Assembly (NCBI RefSeq): GCF_020740795.1
Contig: NC_067283.1
Span: 42,769,659 to 42,833,658 of the forward strand
From: Apus apus
Lineage: Eukaryota > Chordata > Aves > Apodiformes > Apodidae
Length of the DNA: 64,000 nucleotides
Reading direction: 5' to 3'
The number at the start of each line of letters is the position of its first letter. Position 1 is the stretch's first letter. Shown here in pieces: positions 1 to 11,450 of this stretch. The notes under the pieces were generated by a model. The model was not told where the DNA came from, searched no databases, and was given only the letters and a program-made list of their open reading frames with translations. Both the position numbers and the translations under genes were made by a program.

Positions 1-1078
1 CTCTTGCTGCCACTCATTTTACTGCTCATGCTTGCTAGAAGTTATTTTCAATCACGTTAATGAGATACTGTGAAATAGCAGTTTATTTTTCAAGGCAGGG
101 ACAGGCAGAGCAAGCATGTGGGGGATGTAGTTCTTCAAGTCCTGCCTCTTCTTCACTTCCCCAAGTTTGGAGGTGAACTTGAACTGTATCATTCGCATTC
201 AGATGAAGTAGCCTGTGGACCTGCTACCCCTCCATTCTGCTCTCCTACAGGGGCAGTTTCCATGTGTTCTCACAGCTCCTGTTCTCCACCCGTATACAAA
301 GACATGATTTGTAGAAGAAGTGCCTTCACCAGCGAATTCTTGTGTGTTTTTTTTCTTCCTTTACTGTCTGTTTTTTTTCTTCCTGCTGGTTACCTTACAC
401 ACAGTTGTTTTACATGTGGTAGTACTTTTGCTGGCTGGAGGATGTCACCTATAACTCATCTCTTCTGATTAGATCGATATCTTGAAATAGCCCTTAAAAT
501 ATCCCAGTATTCTTCATTGCCATTTATGAAGATAATTTACTAAATCCTGCATTTCAGCACTGATGAACATAAGTAATCCCCTTCCTTGTATTTCTCTTAC
601 TCGTGAATTACATCAAGAAATCTTTCACTAGTGAATCCAGGCCATAGAGGTAGGCTTCTGGCACAAGAGGGATGCTTGTATGCAAGAAATAATCTCAGAT
701 TTCATCCAAGTAACACCTGGCTTGAATATATCCTTGCTAACTTCAATGTTTTCCTTGTACAATGAATTGCTTGAACAATGAATCATGAAAATATCACCTC
801 CATAATTAGTACTTCACTGAAATAGTAATCATAATATCACTTAAAAAGAAAGCACAGCAGTTTGATGCGTGACCTTCATTTGCATACACTGATACAGCTT
901 GTTTCCTGCTCCTCCAATTGAATCCTCGTGAGCAAGGCAAGTAAGAAATTATTTGATTGGCATATTCAGAGAACCACGTTGCTTTTGCAAGATCATATGT
1001 TTGGTATATTTAGTGACTACTTTATTTTTAAAAATAATTGTCTGGGTCTAGGAGACAATATTTTATTTATATAGTTAT

Positions 1079-1094
1079 GTGTGTGTGTGTGTGT
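1079..1094. repeat. (GT)n microsatellite
   Basis: A short dinucleotide run of about eight GT units in AT-rich intergenic DNA. It has no visible link to a gene. Confidence 0.8.
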
Positions 1095-3308
1095 CCTCAT
1101 CTTCCTTCATAGCTTTGAATCTATTGGACAATTCCAGCTGAATGTGACAAAGTGGAAGAGCACCAAAAAGTGTCAGATTCTTGTAAATGGAAGCATGCTG
1201 ACTGAGGATACCCTCTTAGTAGAAAAAAGCTACATGGAGGAGACTGACCTTACAAATACCCCCACTGCAGCAAGTACTTTCAGTGGTGTCTGAACTTTCT
1301 TGAACATTAAGGTGAACCAACCTCGAAGTTCACAGGAAATTAAGCTTTTTAATTCTGGGGCTTATGGGCACATCTGTGTTATAACAAAACTCATGTCAGA
1401 ATTGCCTCACAGTTAGCATTAAGCCAGACATTCACAAATACATGATGGACTTAATTAATCTCAATATTAGTAATTACAAGCTACATGCTTTTCAGAGCAT
1501 ACTCTATGTACTTCAAACCACAGGGCTGTGTCAATTCACATAATTTAAATACCTAGGTAAGGAGGTTTTCCTCCGTAGAAAGGCTGTATTTTAGCTGCAC
1601 TACAAGCTTTTAGCAAATTCCTTCTTGCTATGCTCTTCTCATGGTTCAAAGAGCTTAAATAGCCTAACTCCTATCAGCTCTTCTCCCAGTCTCCTAAAAT
1701 CCCCAAATAAAAACCTTCCTTCTTCTAAAATTCTTTTTTTTCCTCACTGATCTAGCAAAGAAGCATTATCCACGCTCAGTAGCTAGTTATTAGGGTGATA
1801 AATGACTTGACAGGATAAGCTTTCTCAAGACATGTCATAAATGGGATAAGACTTTGTTCTGAGGAAATCTCAGTCCCTCCAAAACGCAGCCAGCCCATCA
1901 TCCATCCCCTGACTGCCCACTATCCATCCCCCAACTGGTCTACAACCTGATAACATGCGCTATTCTCACACAGCCCAAAACATGCAATTTTCAAAGCAGA
2001 CTAAGTGAACTGAGAAATTTAACTAAATATGGCTGATTTGTTTAAAAATGCCAGCAGGTTTTGCTAGACTGACAACAAACACACTCAGTTCCCTCTCAGT
2101 ATATGGAGGCATAACAGAAAAATCATTCTCTCTTCTACTCATCTTCTGTTTCTCCAGACTCCTGTTTCTCTTGCAATAGCTGTTTTCAGGAACATAGAGC
2201 CAAAGAATACCCTAACTGCCTTTCATTACTGCAGCTATTTATTCATCTACTGACACAAGATTTAGCAGGTATCAGCAGCTTTGCATGCTGGATTATGCAT
2301 ATCTGTAACACTAATGCTATGAAAGCACCCAATACTTATTTTTAGTACTGAGCAGTGCTCTGTATATTCTAAAACACTAGTGCCTGCACCTCTGTGTTCT
2401 GCTTTGGGTTGAACTTGACTGTGTTTTTTGCTAGGGAGATTTGTTTCCTTGTTTTTGTTTTGTTTCATGGCTAAGACTGTTCTATGAATACAAATGACAG
2501 GGTCGTTTTGTTCTTTGTGTTCATTGAACTATTTTGGCACTGGTCTACTTGCAAAGATTAATTGCTGATTTGAAAATACTGATACCATATTGCTCAGTCA
2601 CTTGGAGATTCCAGACCCTTACATGGTATAATGTGTTCCTCTGTTAACATTTTCCTTTCTTTTTATTTATGGATAGATGTAAAATGTCTTTACCCAACAC
2701 TAACAGAACAGCTGTGTGAGGCAGTATGAAGAACAGTAAAACATCTGCCTGCATTTCTCTGCCTTCTCCTCCCACTGTTGTGTTCTCAAAGACTTAGGTC
2801 AGTGCCATGCTGGGCTCCCAGTTCTCCTTTCCTGCACCTCAGCCCCCTACATCAGAGCATACACACTCTGGTGCCTCACCCCAGCCAGCTTCCACCTTTC
2901 TCAGCAGAACCTGCCATTAGCCCACTAGCCTTTTTCCTTTCTCCGGATGAGGATTTTCCATCCTTAGACTTCACAGCTCACCTGCATAAAACTGATTCTC
3001 CCCATAAAACATATTAATTCCCCAACTATTGGCCACGCACAGCCCAGCCAGGAGACTCATGAGATCCTTTATTCTGCTGCTACTTCAGGGTAAGGAGATG
3101 ATGATGTGTCCAATACTGGCACTGCATGTGCATTGTACAGCTCGGTGGCTAGAGCATTAACAACATTGTGGCTTTACAGAATTAACTTTATTTAATTACT
3201 AAATAAATCCTTAATTTTGTATTATAGATTTAAAATCATGGAGAGTATACTGCTTTACTTAATACATTATGCATATAGCTAATTTTGCTGTATTAAAAAG
3301 ATAAATTT

Positions 3309-3366
3309 AAAAAAAACCCCACAACAAACAAACCAAAACCAACAACAAACAAACAAAAAATCCCCA
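3309..3366. repeat. A/C-rich low-complexity tract
   Basis: An A-rich tract with interspersed AAC and AAAC units. It is the complement of the G/T-rich tracts that recur on the + strand farther along the window, and it is the only clear tract of this kind with the opposite orientation. It lies outside the two + strand genes. Confidence 0.75.
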
Positions 3367-6300
3367 ACTAAACAACAAAGATGCTTTATTTTCCATCTGA
3401 AATTGTCCAGCTTCAGCTTCCAGCCACAGTATCTGGTTAGGTTTTTGCCTTCCAGCTCCTGGATGTCTTCTCTCTGTGTATACAGGATCACAGCAAGCTC
3501 ATGTCACCACCTAGTATTTTAGCATAATATAAGGTGCACTTTAAGTCTCGGGCATGTTTCATGGTGTTGCACCAAGCACAGCAGAGCAAGGTAGCTGTCC
3601 GTGAATAAAGCCTGCAAGCAAGCTGCTGGCAGAAGTTATGAGGTGGCTGTAAACTCTCCCCAAAACATGGATGATGCTGTGATGAAACCACGGTGGAATT
3701 GTTCCGTCTTTCATTAATTATCTAAAAATAAATATGGCATTGACAATTGTTGAAAGTGATCTTTTCCTCCAGCTGTTTTGCACTGGGCTTGGGTGCTGTA
3801 TAAACATTACCTGCTGTGATTTACATAAACACTTAAGCAAGCACCTTCTTTAACGAGTAGAACAGGTACATGTCTTCAGTGGAAACGTTTGTATTCTTAA
3901 GTACTGTAATCAGTGGTGTGTGTTTGTATCATAGTAATATTTAAAGGTCTGTGGAGGACTGGTGACCCCAATGAAAGTACTTATGGGTGTACCTCAGGGA
4001 CAGCCTGTCTGGACATGCTCAGGGGCAGAACAAGCTCCTTTCTCACACAGCGTGACACTGGACACTCTTGAGTATTCAAGTGACTCGTGATTTGCAGGTT
4101 TGAGAAGGCATGGCCACCAGCTGCGCTTGGAGCTGCGCTTGCAGGCTCGCTGTAGAGAAAGACAGCTGAGGAGCAGCTGAGAAGCAGCCTGTGAAATACA
4201 ATATGGGCACATTTCTTGCAGGTGCATTACTTATTTGAGGTCCCCGAAGTAGGAAAACCACAACTCCCATTCTGAGAAGATTTGTAGATAGACTTCACAC
4301 TTCTTACTACAAACTCTTATAATTTGAGTAGATGTGCTCTCTGCCCTGAAGTTAAGGATACGTGTACAGCGTGCAGGGACAGTGTGCTATGTACAAATCA
4401 GATCTGGAGGAAGGAAGCAATTTTTCCTCAGCACAGTATCTAAGATACAGTTACATTTCAGGGCTGGGAGGGATTTTTAGATTCCCACAGCAGATAAAAC
4501 AGCTGGTGAAAGGCTAATGCACAAAAAATACACAGCTTATGCACTTTGTCATTTATTTTCTTAGCACAGGCTCTATCACCCAACAGTTTACTTAGTTTCA
4601 TGATAATGAGTTTCAAAACTGGAAAAAAAAAATAAAAGAAAACAGGTCAGTGTATTAGTGTTCACAGCATGGAGATAATTATCTGCATGGCAGCTTTCTA
4701 TGTTCTAAGACAGATTTTTGTCAAGTAAAATGTCTGTGTGCCTACAGTCATGTCTTTGTCCATATAATTCAAGTAAACTTCATGTAAAGAAATAATTATT
4801 TGTGAGGAAAGGAGTACAGAACTTAAATAGCTACATTTTGCATTTTCCAGCATTAGGGTAGTAACATGTATCTGATGACTAGCTCGTGCACTGCTGTTGC
4901 TCAGACTGTAGTTTCAATTGGTATTGATTTAACTAATTTTGGGGTGCCCAAACTGCAAAACCAAACAAGCCTCCTGTTCAGTAGCCCCACATAAAAACAC
5001 ACATCCTCTACATATTTGCAGAATAATAGTTATTTTGAAATCACAGGCATCTCATCTATTTTCTAGGTTGCAGTAACATTAGAAGATCCAAATACCTCAA
5101 TAATGAAAGCCATTGTTACTTTGCAAAATACCAGTTCACACCCAAAGTCTTTTGCCTCAATTGATCTTTAGGTGTGCCTATACCACATGTCACTACCCAA
5201 GTACAAATTAAATATTTCTTGTTTGGGTTAATATAAATCAGCTTTTCCATATGGTCATAAGCCACCAACGAGTAGTATATATATGTTATTGATTATTTAC
5301 TTAAATATGTTTGTAGCTCAAAGCCTACACTTTGATGATTCTGAAAAGCCATTAGGAAATATTCCAAACATTTCTTGATTTAATGCTAACTAAAAATACT
5401 TCATCCTCATATTAGCACAGTGGAATGTCAAGGGTGAGAATATTTGTCCCGGACATCCAACATGAATCCATGTTCCTTACATATGACCCGGGTTCCACAG
5501 AAAGTACAATTCTTTTCTTGCCCTCTTCAAAGTATGTCTGCTTAGCTTTCTTGGATCACTCCTAGGTGGTTTAAAAACAGTAAGGGAAGCTGTATTTCAA
5601 AAACAGAAAACCAGTTCAGGAAATTCCAGTCAGCTCCAATCCTCAGGCTTGTGAGTCTACTTTAATTATCACTTCCAGTTAGCCACACTGCTGCAAAGAA
5701 GGTCGTTCTAGAAAGTTTGATCTGTAATCTCGAAAATGTTGGTAGCTTGGGACTTGAGAATCAAACTGGCTTAAATGGAAGAATCTGTTAATTAGATACT
5801 CAGAAGTTCAGGAATTAAGCCTTTACTTAGAAACCTGATAATATTTGTATCACTTATTTTTCTTTTGCTAAAACTTTTACATTGAAAGGATTCACCAAAC
5901 TAGATGTTTTTTCTAATCACAGTTTACTTCAATATAGTAGTTGACAAGCAGAGGTTACAATGTCAACTGGTGTTGAAAAGCCTCACCAATCCTCCCCTTG
6001 AAAGGTTAATTTAAAATACAGAAAATGGGCCACCTTCTTCTCTCTTGGTAGTTCTGTAACAATAGGTTCATTGTTCAAACAGCAGCATTCAATTATTTTG
6101 CTTCTGATGCTATCTACATGGAAAAAAAAAATCTAGCTGAGCTCAGATGGTCCCTGCAGGCTTTCCAGTTCTAGCCTTCAGTGCAAGGATGCAAAACAAA
6201 AAAATCCCCTGCAACTCATAGTTAACATTCAAAATGTGAAGTAGTATGTTGTCAAGTTAAATAATGAAATTTGCTTCCTGGAGTACCAATGATATAGAAA

Positions 6301-7865
6301 AGCTTCTGGAGTGTTTGCCTTTTTTTTTTTTGAGCAAAACTCATTCTTCAAATACATTTGCCAGAAGAAATCAGAGTGTTTGAAGTCAGAGAAGTTGCCC
6401 CGAAATGTAGCCTATCAGTTCTTGCTGAATTAGTCATAATACCAGACCTGTACAACAGACATTGAAAACTTATGCTATATTAATAGATTTAATATAGATA
6501 AAACAGAAAAAAAAAAATGTTTCCCCATCTGTTTTTGTTTTACTTTATTTTTCCTCACGGGACCTGGGATCCTCAAGTGAGATGTGTGCAGACCGAAAGC
6601 AATTCAATTTATTGCTTTGTTGTGATGATTGAAAGAGAAACAACACTGACATCCAGAAGTTTTGGGAGCAAAATAAACACAGAGTTTTAGCATTATGCAT
6701 CAAAACTGAGAGCACTGAATAACGTCCTGGAAACATGGTGAGAATACACATCCAGTGTAAAATAAATCAGTTCTCAAAGGGAAAGTGATGTGAATGACTG
6801 AATTAATTTCCAAATTTGTGTTGATTTTGCTATTGGCATGAATCTTAGCCCCACATTTACTCACTTTTACTTACTGATCTCCTAGGTGGGAAAATGAAGA
6901 GACGAGTCTTTCAGAAGAGAAAACCAATAGTGTTAAAATGGATCCTCACAAACAGCAAGAGGGGCACCTCAAAGCCTCTCTGGAGGAAGCTTGGCAGTGC
7001 TGAACAATCAGATAAAGCACTTCTTATTTGCAAGCCAGTTGAAGTGGGTCTCTAAACAGACCAGTGCACAGATGTGTTATATTCCTTTAAAATCGCAGCT
7101 CTCATTTAAGGGAAAGGGATAGTACAGGAATGCAACTGATACAGAAATGCTGGTAACTCCACAAAAAAAAAAAAAACAACACAAGTACAGTTTTGCTACA
7201 AACTGTAAAATTCCTAATTTGTGATTGAGATGTTGTGTTAAATGGTTTGAGTGTGTGGATTGCTAATGATCTTTCTTGTTTTCCTCACGAATGATATGAC
7301 CTGTATAACGTATCGTGCCGAGTGGCTGCCACCTCGTTCGGACTACCTGCCGTTCACATTTGCAAAACTCTGCCACGTCTCTTCTGTCATCTTAAAAAAG
7401 TCATCAGTGCCTGTGAGTACGTAGAGGCTTCACAGAGCTGGAGCCAAGACACACATTCCAAGCAGCCCACGGAGCCTGTGCTGTCCACTCTTGCTCTATG
7501 AGCGGAGACACAATCCTGCACAAAACTCAGTTCCTTTGGGTAATTCATGTTTCCTGTATTTCTGGCAGAAACTTTGCCATCCTCCTCCTCCCTCCCCAGC
7601 CGATTCAATCCCTTGCTGAAAGGTAATACTACAAAATCCATCCTTTGTTAGCCAGTAGGAGAGCAGCAGTAAACAATTCAAGGACAATAGTCACCAAACA
7701 TATGGAAAACACTTCATTTTTACAAAGTCGACTTGCAAATGCTTTGCTAATGAGAATTCCTGAACGTTTAAAAAAAACCTGTAATCTGCTTACTTGGTGT
7801 TGAAACACCGTACTTTTTGTGGAATGGAAGATCACTTTAGAACTTCTTAAATGACCCGGAATAGA

Positions 7866-7889
7866 TTTTTTTTTTTTTTTTTTTTTTTT
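7866..7889. repeat. Poly-T run, 24 bases
   Basis: An uninterrupted homopolymer of 24 T on the + strand. It could be the tail of a minus-strand retroposed sequence, but no flanking retrocopy was recognised. It may simply be a homopolymer expansion. Confidence 0.85.
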
Positions 7890-8394
7890 AAGGTGACACT
7901 TTAGACTGGATAAGTACTAGAAAATATAAGTTCGGGAACAGCTCGAAACTGTCAGGTAGCAGGTTAATAATTACCTCATACTTTCAATTTCCAGTTATTT
8001 TCATGGCTTTTAAAAAGTTTTTTCATCACAGAGATGCTTTGTTGTTTGGCAGATCTCAGCTAAACCCCCATTTCCAACTCTGAGAGGGCTGTGATATTTC
8101 CAAGCCTTCTGTTCCCTGCTCACCACACTTTGAAGTGGTTCCTCTCCCAACAGTGCCACGGATGAGCCATGGCAGCCAGTGGGAACAACAACCCACAGTG
8201 CCAGCACATCGCCTGTCAACATTTGCTGCCCGTGGAGGCAGGGGTGACAATCTAGAAAGACGACAACGGGAGGCAGCTGGGGTTGGTCCCTACAAACCAT
8301 GAGGTTATGGCATGGTTTCCTACAGGGTGTTTTTCCAGAGAATGGCTGACTCAGCTTGGCTCCTCAGCTGCACTGGAGGGAGACACGGTCATCG

Positions 8395-8849
8395 AATAAT
8401 AGAATCATAGAATGGTTTGTGCTGGAAGGGACCTTAAAGAGAATCTGGTTCCAATCCCACTGCCATGGGCAGGGACACCTCACACTAAACCAGGCTGCTC
8501 AAAGCCCCATCCAACCTGCCCTTGAACACTTCCAGGGATGGGGCTTCCACATGTTCCCTGGGCAAGCCCTTCCAGTGTCTCACCACCCTCCTAGTGAAGA
8601 ATTTCTTCCTAATGTCTAACCTAAACCTATTATCTTCCGTTTTAAAGCCATTCCTCCTTGTTCTATCACTGCATGTCTTGTAAAAGGCCCCTCCCCAGCT
8701 TTCCTGGAGCCCCTTCGGGCTCTGGAAGGCCGCTGTAAGGTCTCCCCAGACCCTCCTGTTCTTCAGGCTGAGCAGCCCCAGCTCTCTCAGCCTGTACTCA
8801 GCGCAGAGCGGTGCTCCAGCCCTCTGAACACCTTCGTGGCCTCTATCTG
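8395..8849 (-). mobile_element. CR1 LINE 3' fragment, antisense to CMTM8
   Basis: The left edge carries the doubled ATCATAGAAT motif, the complement of the CR1 3' terminal repeat. The typical CR1 3' region follows in reverse: an 'aagggacctt' segment, a 'ttcttcctaatgtctaacc' segment, a 'ctccttgttctatcac' segment, and 'caggctgagcagccccagctctctcagcctgtactca'-like sequence split over 8765-8800. It is therefore a 5'-truncated CR1 on the minus strand, as usual for this family. CR1 similarity fades at about 8849, directly at a TATAAAA motif and the upstream edge of the CMTM8 CpG island. The copy seems moderately diverged. No intact reverse transcriptase frame remains. Confidence 0.9.
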
Positions 8850-8856
8850 TATAAAA
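8850..8856 (+). promoter_or_regulatory. TATA-like box (TATAAAA) before the CMTM8 CpG island
   Basis: A TATAAAA heptamer sits just after CR1 similarity ends and 387 bases before the CMTM8 start codon. If it works as a TATA box, transcription would begin near 8880 and give a 5' UTR of about 360 nt. CpG-island genes more often use dispersed, TATA-less starts, so its use is uncertain. Confidence 0.35.
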
Positions 8857-9520
8857 GTCCGGGAGGCCAAGAGGTTGGTTTCAGAGGGGCCCCGCGCTGC
8901 CCCCTCAGAAAGCCTCTCCCCAGCGCCGGGCTCCCCCGCACCCCGAGGCCGGGCTCCCCCGCACCGCTCCCCAGCGCCCGCCCCGTCCGACGACGGCCCC
9001 TCCCCAGCCCCGGGAGCAGCTCCGGGAGGGCTGGGCCACCTCCCCGGGCGGGCACCCCAGCAGACCCGCCTCTCCACCTGGGGCCCAGCGCCGAGCACCC
9101 ACCCCCCCTTCCCGCGCTTCCCTCCGCTTTGTGCGGCCCCGGCGCCTTTCCCGCCCGCCCGCCCGGCGGCAGCCGCCCCCGCTCCCGCCCCCGCTCCCGC
9201 CCCGCCGCTGGGCTTGCGGGAGGCTCTCGGGGAGCCCCGACGATGGAGCCGGTGCCGCCGCCTCAGGAGCCGGCACCGCGCCCTCGCTCCCACACGGTCA
9301 CGACCACCAGCAGCTCCTTCACCGCCAACCTGTCGGCCAGCTCCAGCACCCTCGCCTACGACAGGGAGTTCCTGCGGACCCTGCCCGGGCTCCTCATGGT
9401 GACCGAGATTGTGAGTGGCGGGGGGTGGCCCTGGAGGAGCCGAGCCGGGCCGGGGGGGGAGGGTCGGTGCCGGCAGGTGTAGCGGAGGGAAAGGAGGGCT
9501 TGGAAATGCGGGGGGTGGGC
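8856..9520 (+). promoter_or_regulatory. CpG island and putative promoter of CMTM8
   Basis: The stretch is very GC-rich and dense in CpG, in sharp contrast to both flanks. It covers the putative promoter, 5' UTR, exon 1 and the start of intron 1. Between about 9176 and 9208 there is a tandem of 'cccgctcccgc' units containing GC boxes of the Sp1/KLF type (CCCGCCCC). No ATG occurs in any frame from 8857 to 9242, so the CMTM8 start at 9243 would be the first one met by a scanning ribosome. Confidence 0.8.
9243..9410 (+). CDS. CMTM8: CMTM8 exon 1 (start codon to residue 56)
   Basis: This exon encodes residues 1-56: a proline-rich start (MEPVPPPQEPAPRPRS), the serine/threonine-rich segment HTVTTTSSSF characteristic of CMTM8, then AYDREFLRTLPG leading into the first membrane helix. 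The start is chosen because it is the first ATG after the CR1 boundary, has a favourable context (A at -3, G at +4), and precedes the segment conserved in mammalian CMTM8. The N-terminus is a few residues longer than in human. The frame stays open upstream to at least 8811 but holds no ATG. The donor is GTGAGT at 9411, phase 0. The exon lies inside a CpG island. Confidence 0.95.
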
Positions 9521-11394
9521 ACAGCTCTGCCACCTCGAAACTGTCGGCGAAGAAAAAAGTAGCCCGGGGCACACGCCGCCCCTTGGGTCTGCCTCCGTGT
9601 TCGCGGTGTCAGTGCATTGGTTGTGTATACTCCGTGCTTTAAAGTGCAGGATAACCATGACCGAGTTAATTAGGCAACTTAACGTAGTTTTGTGAGTCAA
9701 TAATAAAAAAACAAACGTTTCCTTATGCCCTGAGTGATCAGTTGCACCTGTGCAGAGCGGGATGTAAACTTACACCTTTCAGTTCTGGTAGTGATCTTCC
9801 TTTTCGCAGGTGCTTCACGAGGTGTAAGCGAACGTGCCGACGGCTGGGCAGTGTGGGGGCTTCTGGCCGCTTCCCTCAGGGGCAGGCAGTGAGCAACACA
9901 GCCTGAGACCCCTCTGCAGGCCTGCCCGCTCCCGGTGTGCTCAGCAATACGTACTCGGCATCTCTGCTTGAAAAAAAAAATTAAAAAAAAAAAGCCTTTC
10001 TTTTAAGTCTGCTCTTCTACGCTATTAATGGTTAAGGAACTTAAAAGAGCTGGTTACCCTGTATTTTGAATTTCCTGTGATGGTTTTGCTTTGATGATAC
10101 TGGAAGGATTCGTTTCTCTGGCCAGATTAATTTTCAAGGCTTGAAAACGTGCTTCCGCCAGAGCAGTGGCATGACTCTTGGTTTTGCAGACTTCGAAGTT
10201 AAAATAACCAAGTGACGCTTCAGGCTGACCTGCTGTGTAGGAGCAGCTGCCGTGCAGGCAAGGGATGGTGAGAGTGTGAAGTCAGAGCCTGCTGTCAGCT
10301 GGTACCTTGCATCCTGGCATGGTTAGGATGTCTGGTGATCTTTAGTAGGTAGGTGGTTGTAGGCTTGTTTCAGTTGTTAAATACAGGAGATGCTTTTCAC
10401 TGTCAGAGTTGTGGTAGATCTGTGAATAAAATCTTGGGTTCTGAAAGAAAAGCTGCTTTCTTTTCCACACTTTTTTCAGTTAATTCATTGAAACAGAATT
10501 ATGAAGTTTTCTTCTTTCTGAGCGATTCCAGTGTGGATTGTTAAGGGAGGTGCCCAAGGCTTTCCACAAGCCCTCTGGAACGTAGTATGTTCAGCCTGGC
10601 TGTGAGTACTGCTGCACTACTTAAATTTAGCTACATGACCACAGGGCATGGACAGGCTTGCTTACTCCTTGTTGGAAGTGTGCTTTCTAGTTTGTCTTGA
10701 GAGGTGATGATACTTGTCTAGCTTACCTTTCTAAACAGAGTGATCATGGTTTTTAAGGGGACTTTGTTTCCTATCAGCCTGACTTCTGCAATAATTATAA
10801 AATGTTCTCCAGATACCATTTTGAGATGCTTGAGTCCATTGATAATTGATATTTAGAGCCAGCTTCAGTTTAAGTTTCATAAGCACTTGAGAACATGTTT
10901 ACTAATGCCAGAGAGAACCTCAGCACATCCTGGTTTTTTTTGGCTAGTGCAGGGTTGTGCCTGCACTACAGGCTTCCACGTATGTGTTTTTATTGATCAG
11001 CGATGTCAAGATGTGCAGTTCCTGACCAACTCAAAGGAGCTTACGGAAGTCTCTAACGTAGATGAACTTAGACTGGTTTGTGATGATGTATTTGAGAGAA
11101 TGGAGGGCAATTGTAGTACAAAGTTGAAAGTAATAAGGCAGGTCCTACAGAAGTAGGGTACTGCTAAATACTGCCTTTGAGGAAATACTTCTGGTTCTTA
11201 ACCCCACTTGTTTTGAAGCAGGTAGAGTAGATCTTTATCTGTGAAATTAAAGGGAAAGAGGAACATATTGGTGAATACCTTGATGTGGAATTAACTGAAA
11301 TAAAACCAGTTAGTAAAATCAAATGAGTGAGTTTGTGCATGTGTATATATGTTTGGCACTGTTTTTTGGTAACACCTTTTTCACCAGTTCTGTA

Positions 11395-11450
11395 TGTTTT
11401 GGTTTGTATTGTTTTGAGTTTTTTTAGTTTGTTTGTTTTGGTTTGATTTT
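11395..11450 (+). repeat. G/T-rich low-complexity tract
   Basis: A run of GTTT and GTTTT units in intron 1 on the transcribed gene's coding strand. It belongs to a set of similar tracts in this window. Confidence 0.65.

Larger units (their letters stand above)
1..8394. other. Intergenic region upstream of CMTM8, no recognised gene
   Basis: No exon of a known protein family was recognised on either strand. In vertebrates GPD1L lies upstream of CMTM8 on the same strand, so this stretch could include its 3' UTR or flank. I looked for the C-terminal GPD1L exon and did not see it. The DNA is AT-rich and CpG-poor, with short open frames that look like chance. Local structure includes a (GT)n run near 1079-1094, an A/C-rich tract at 3309-3366, a 24-base poly-T at 7866-7889, an exon-like open stretch at 6886-7003 and a CpG cluster at 7286-7380. 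The last two are discussed as findings. Confidence 0.7.

Noticed and set aside
3138-3165. A tRNA-like A-box motif (GCTCGGTGGCTAGAGCATT)
   Set aside because: No B box (GGTTCRANNCC) or cloverleaf partner stems follow at the right distance, so there is no tRNA gene. It could be a decayed tRNA-derived SINE head, but the support is too thin.
1-8394. Search for the 3' coding end of GPD1L
   Set aside because: Synteny predicts GPD1L upstream on the same strand, but no segment resembling its C-terminal exon was seen. A 3' UTR cannot be excluded.
8787-9572. A 261-codon open frame on the minus strand opposite CMTM8 exon 1
   Set aside because: It is Gly/Ala/Arg-rich and arises from GC-rich DNA that lacks stop codons. 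It crosses the CpG island and a CR1 fragment and has no recognisable domain.
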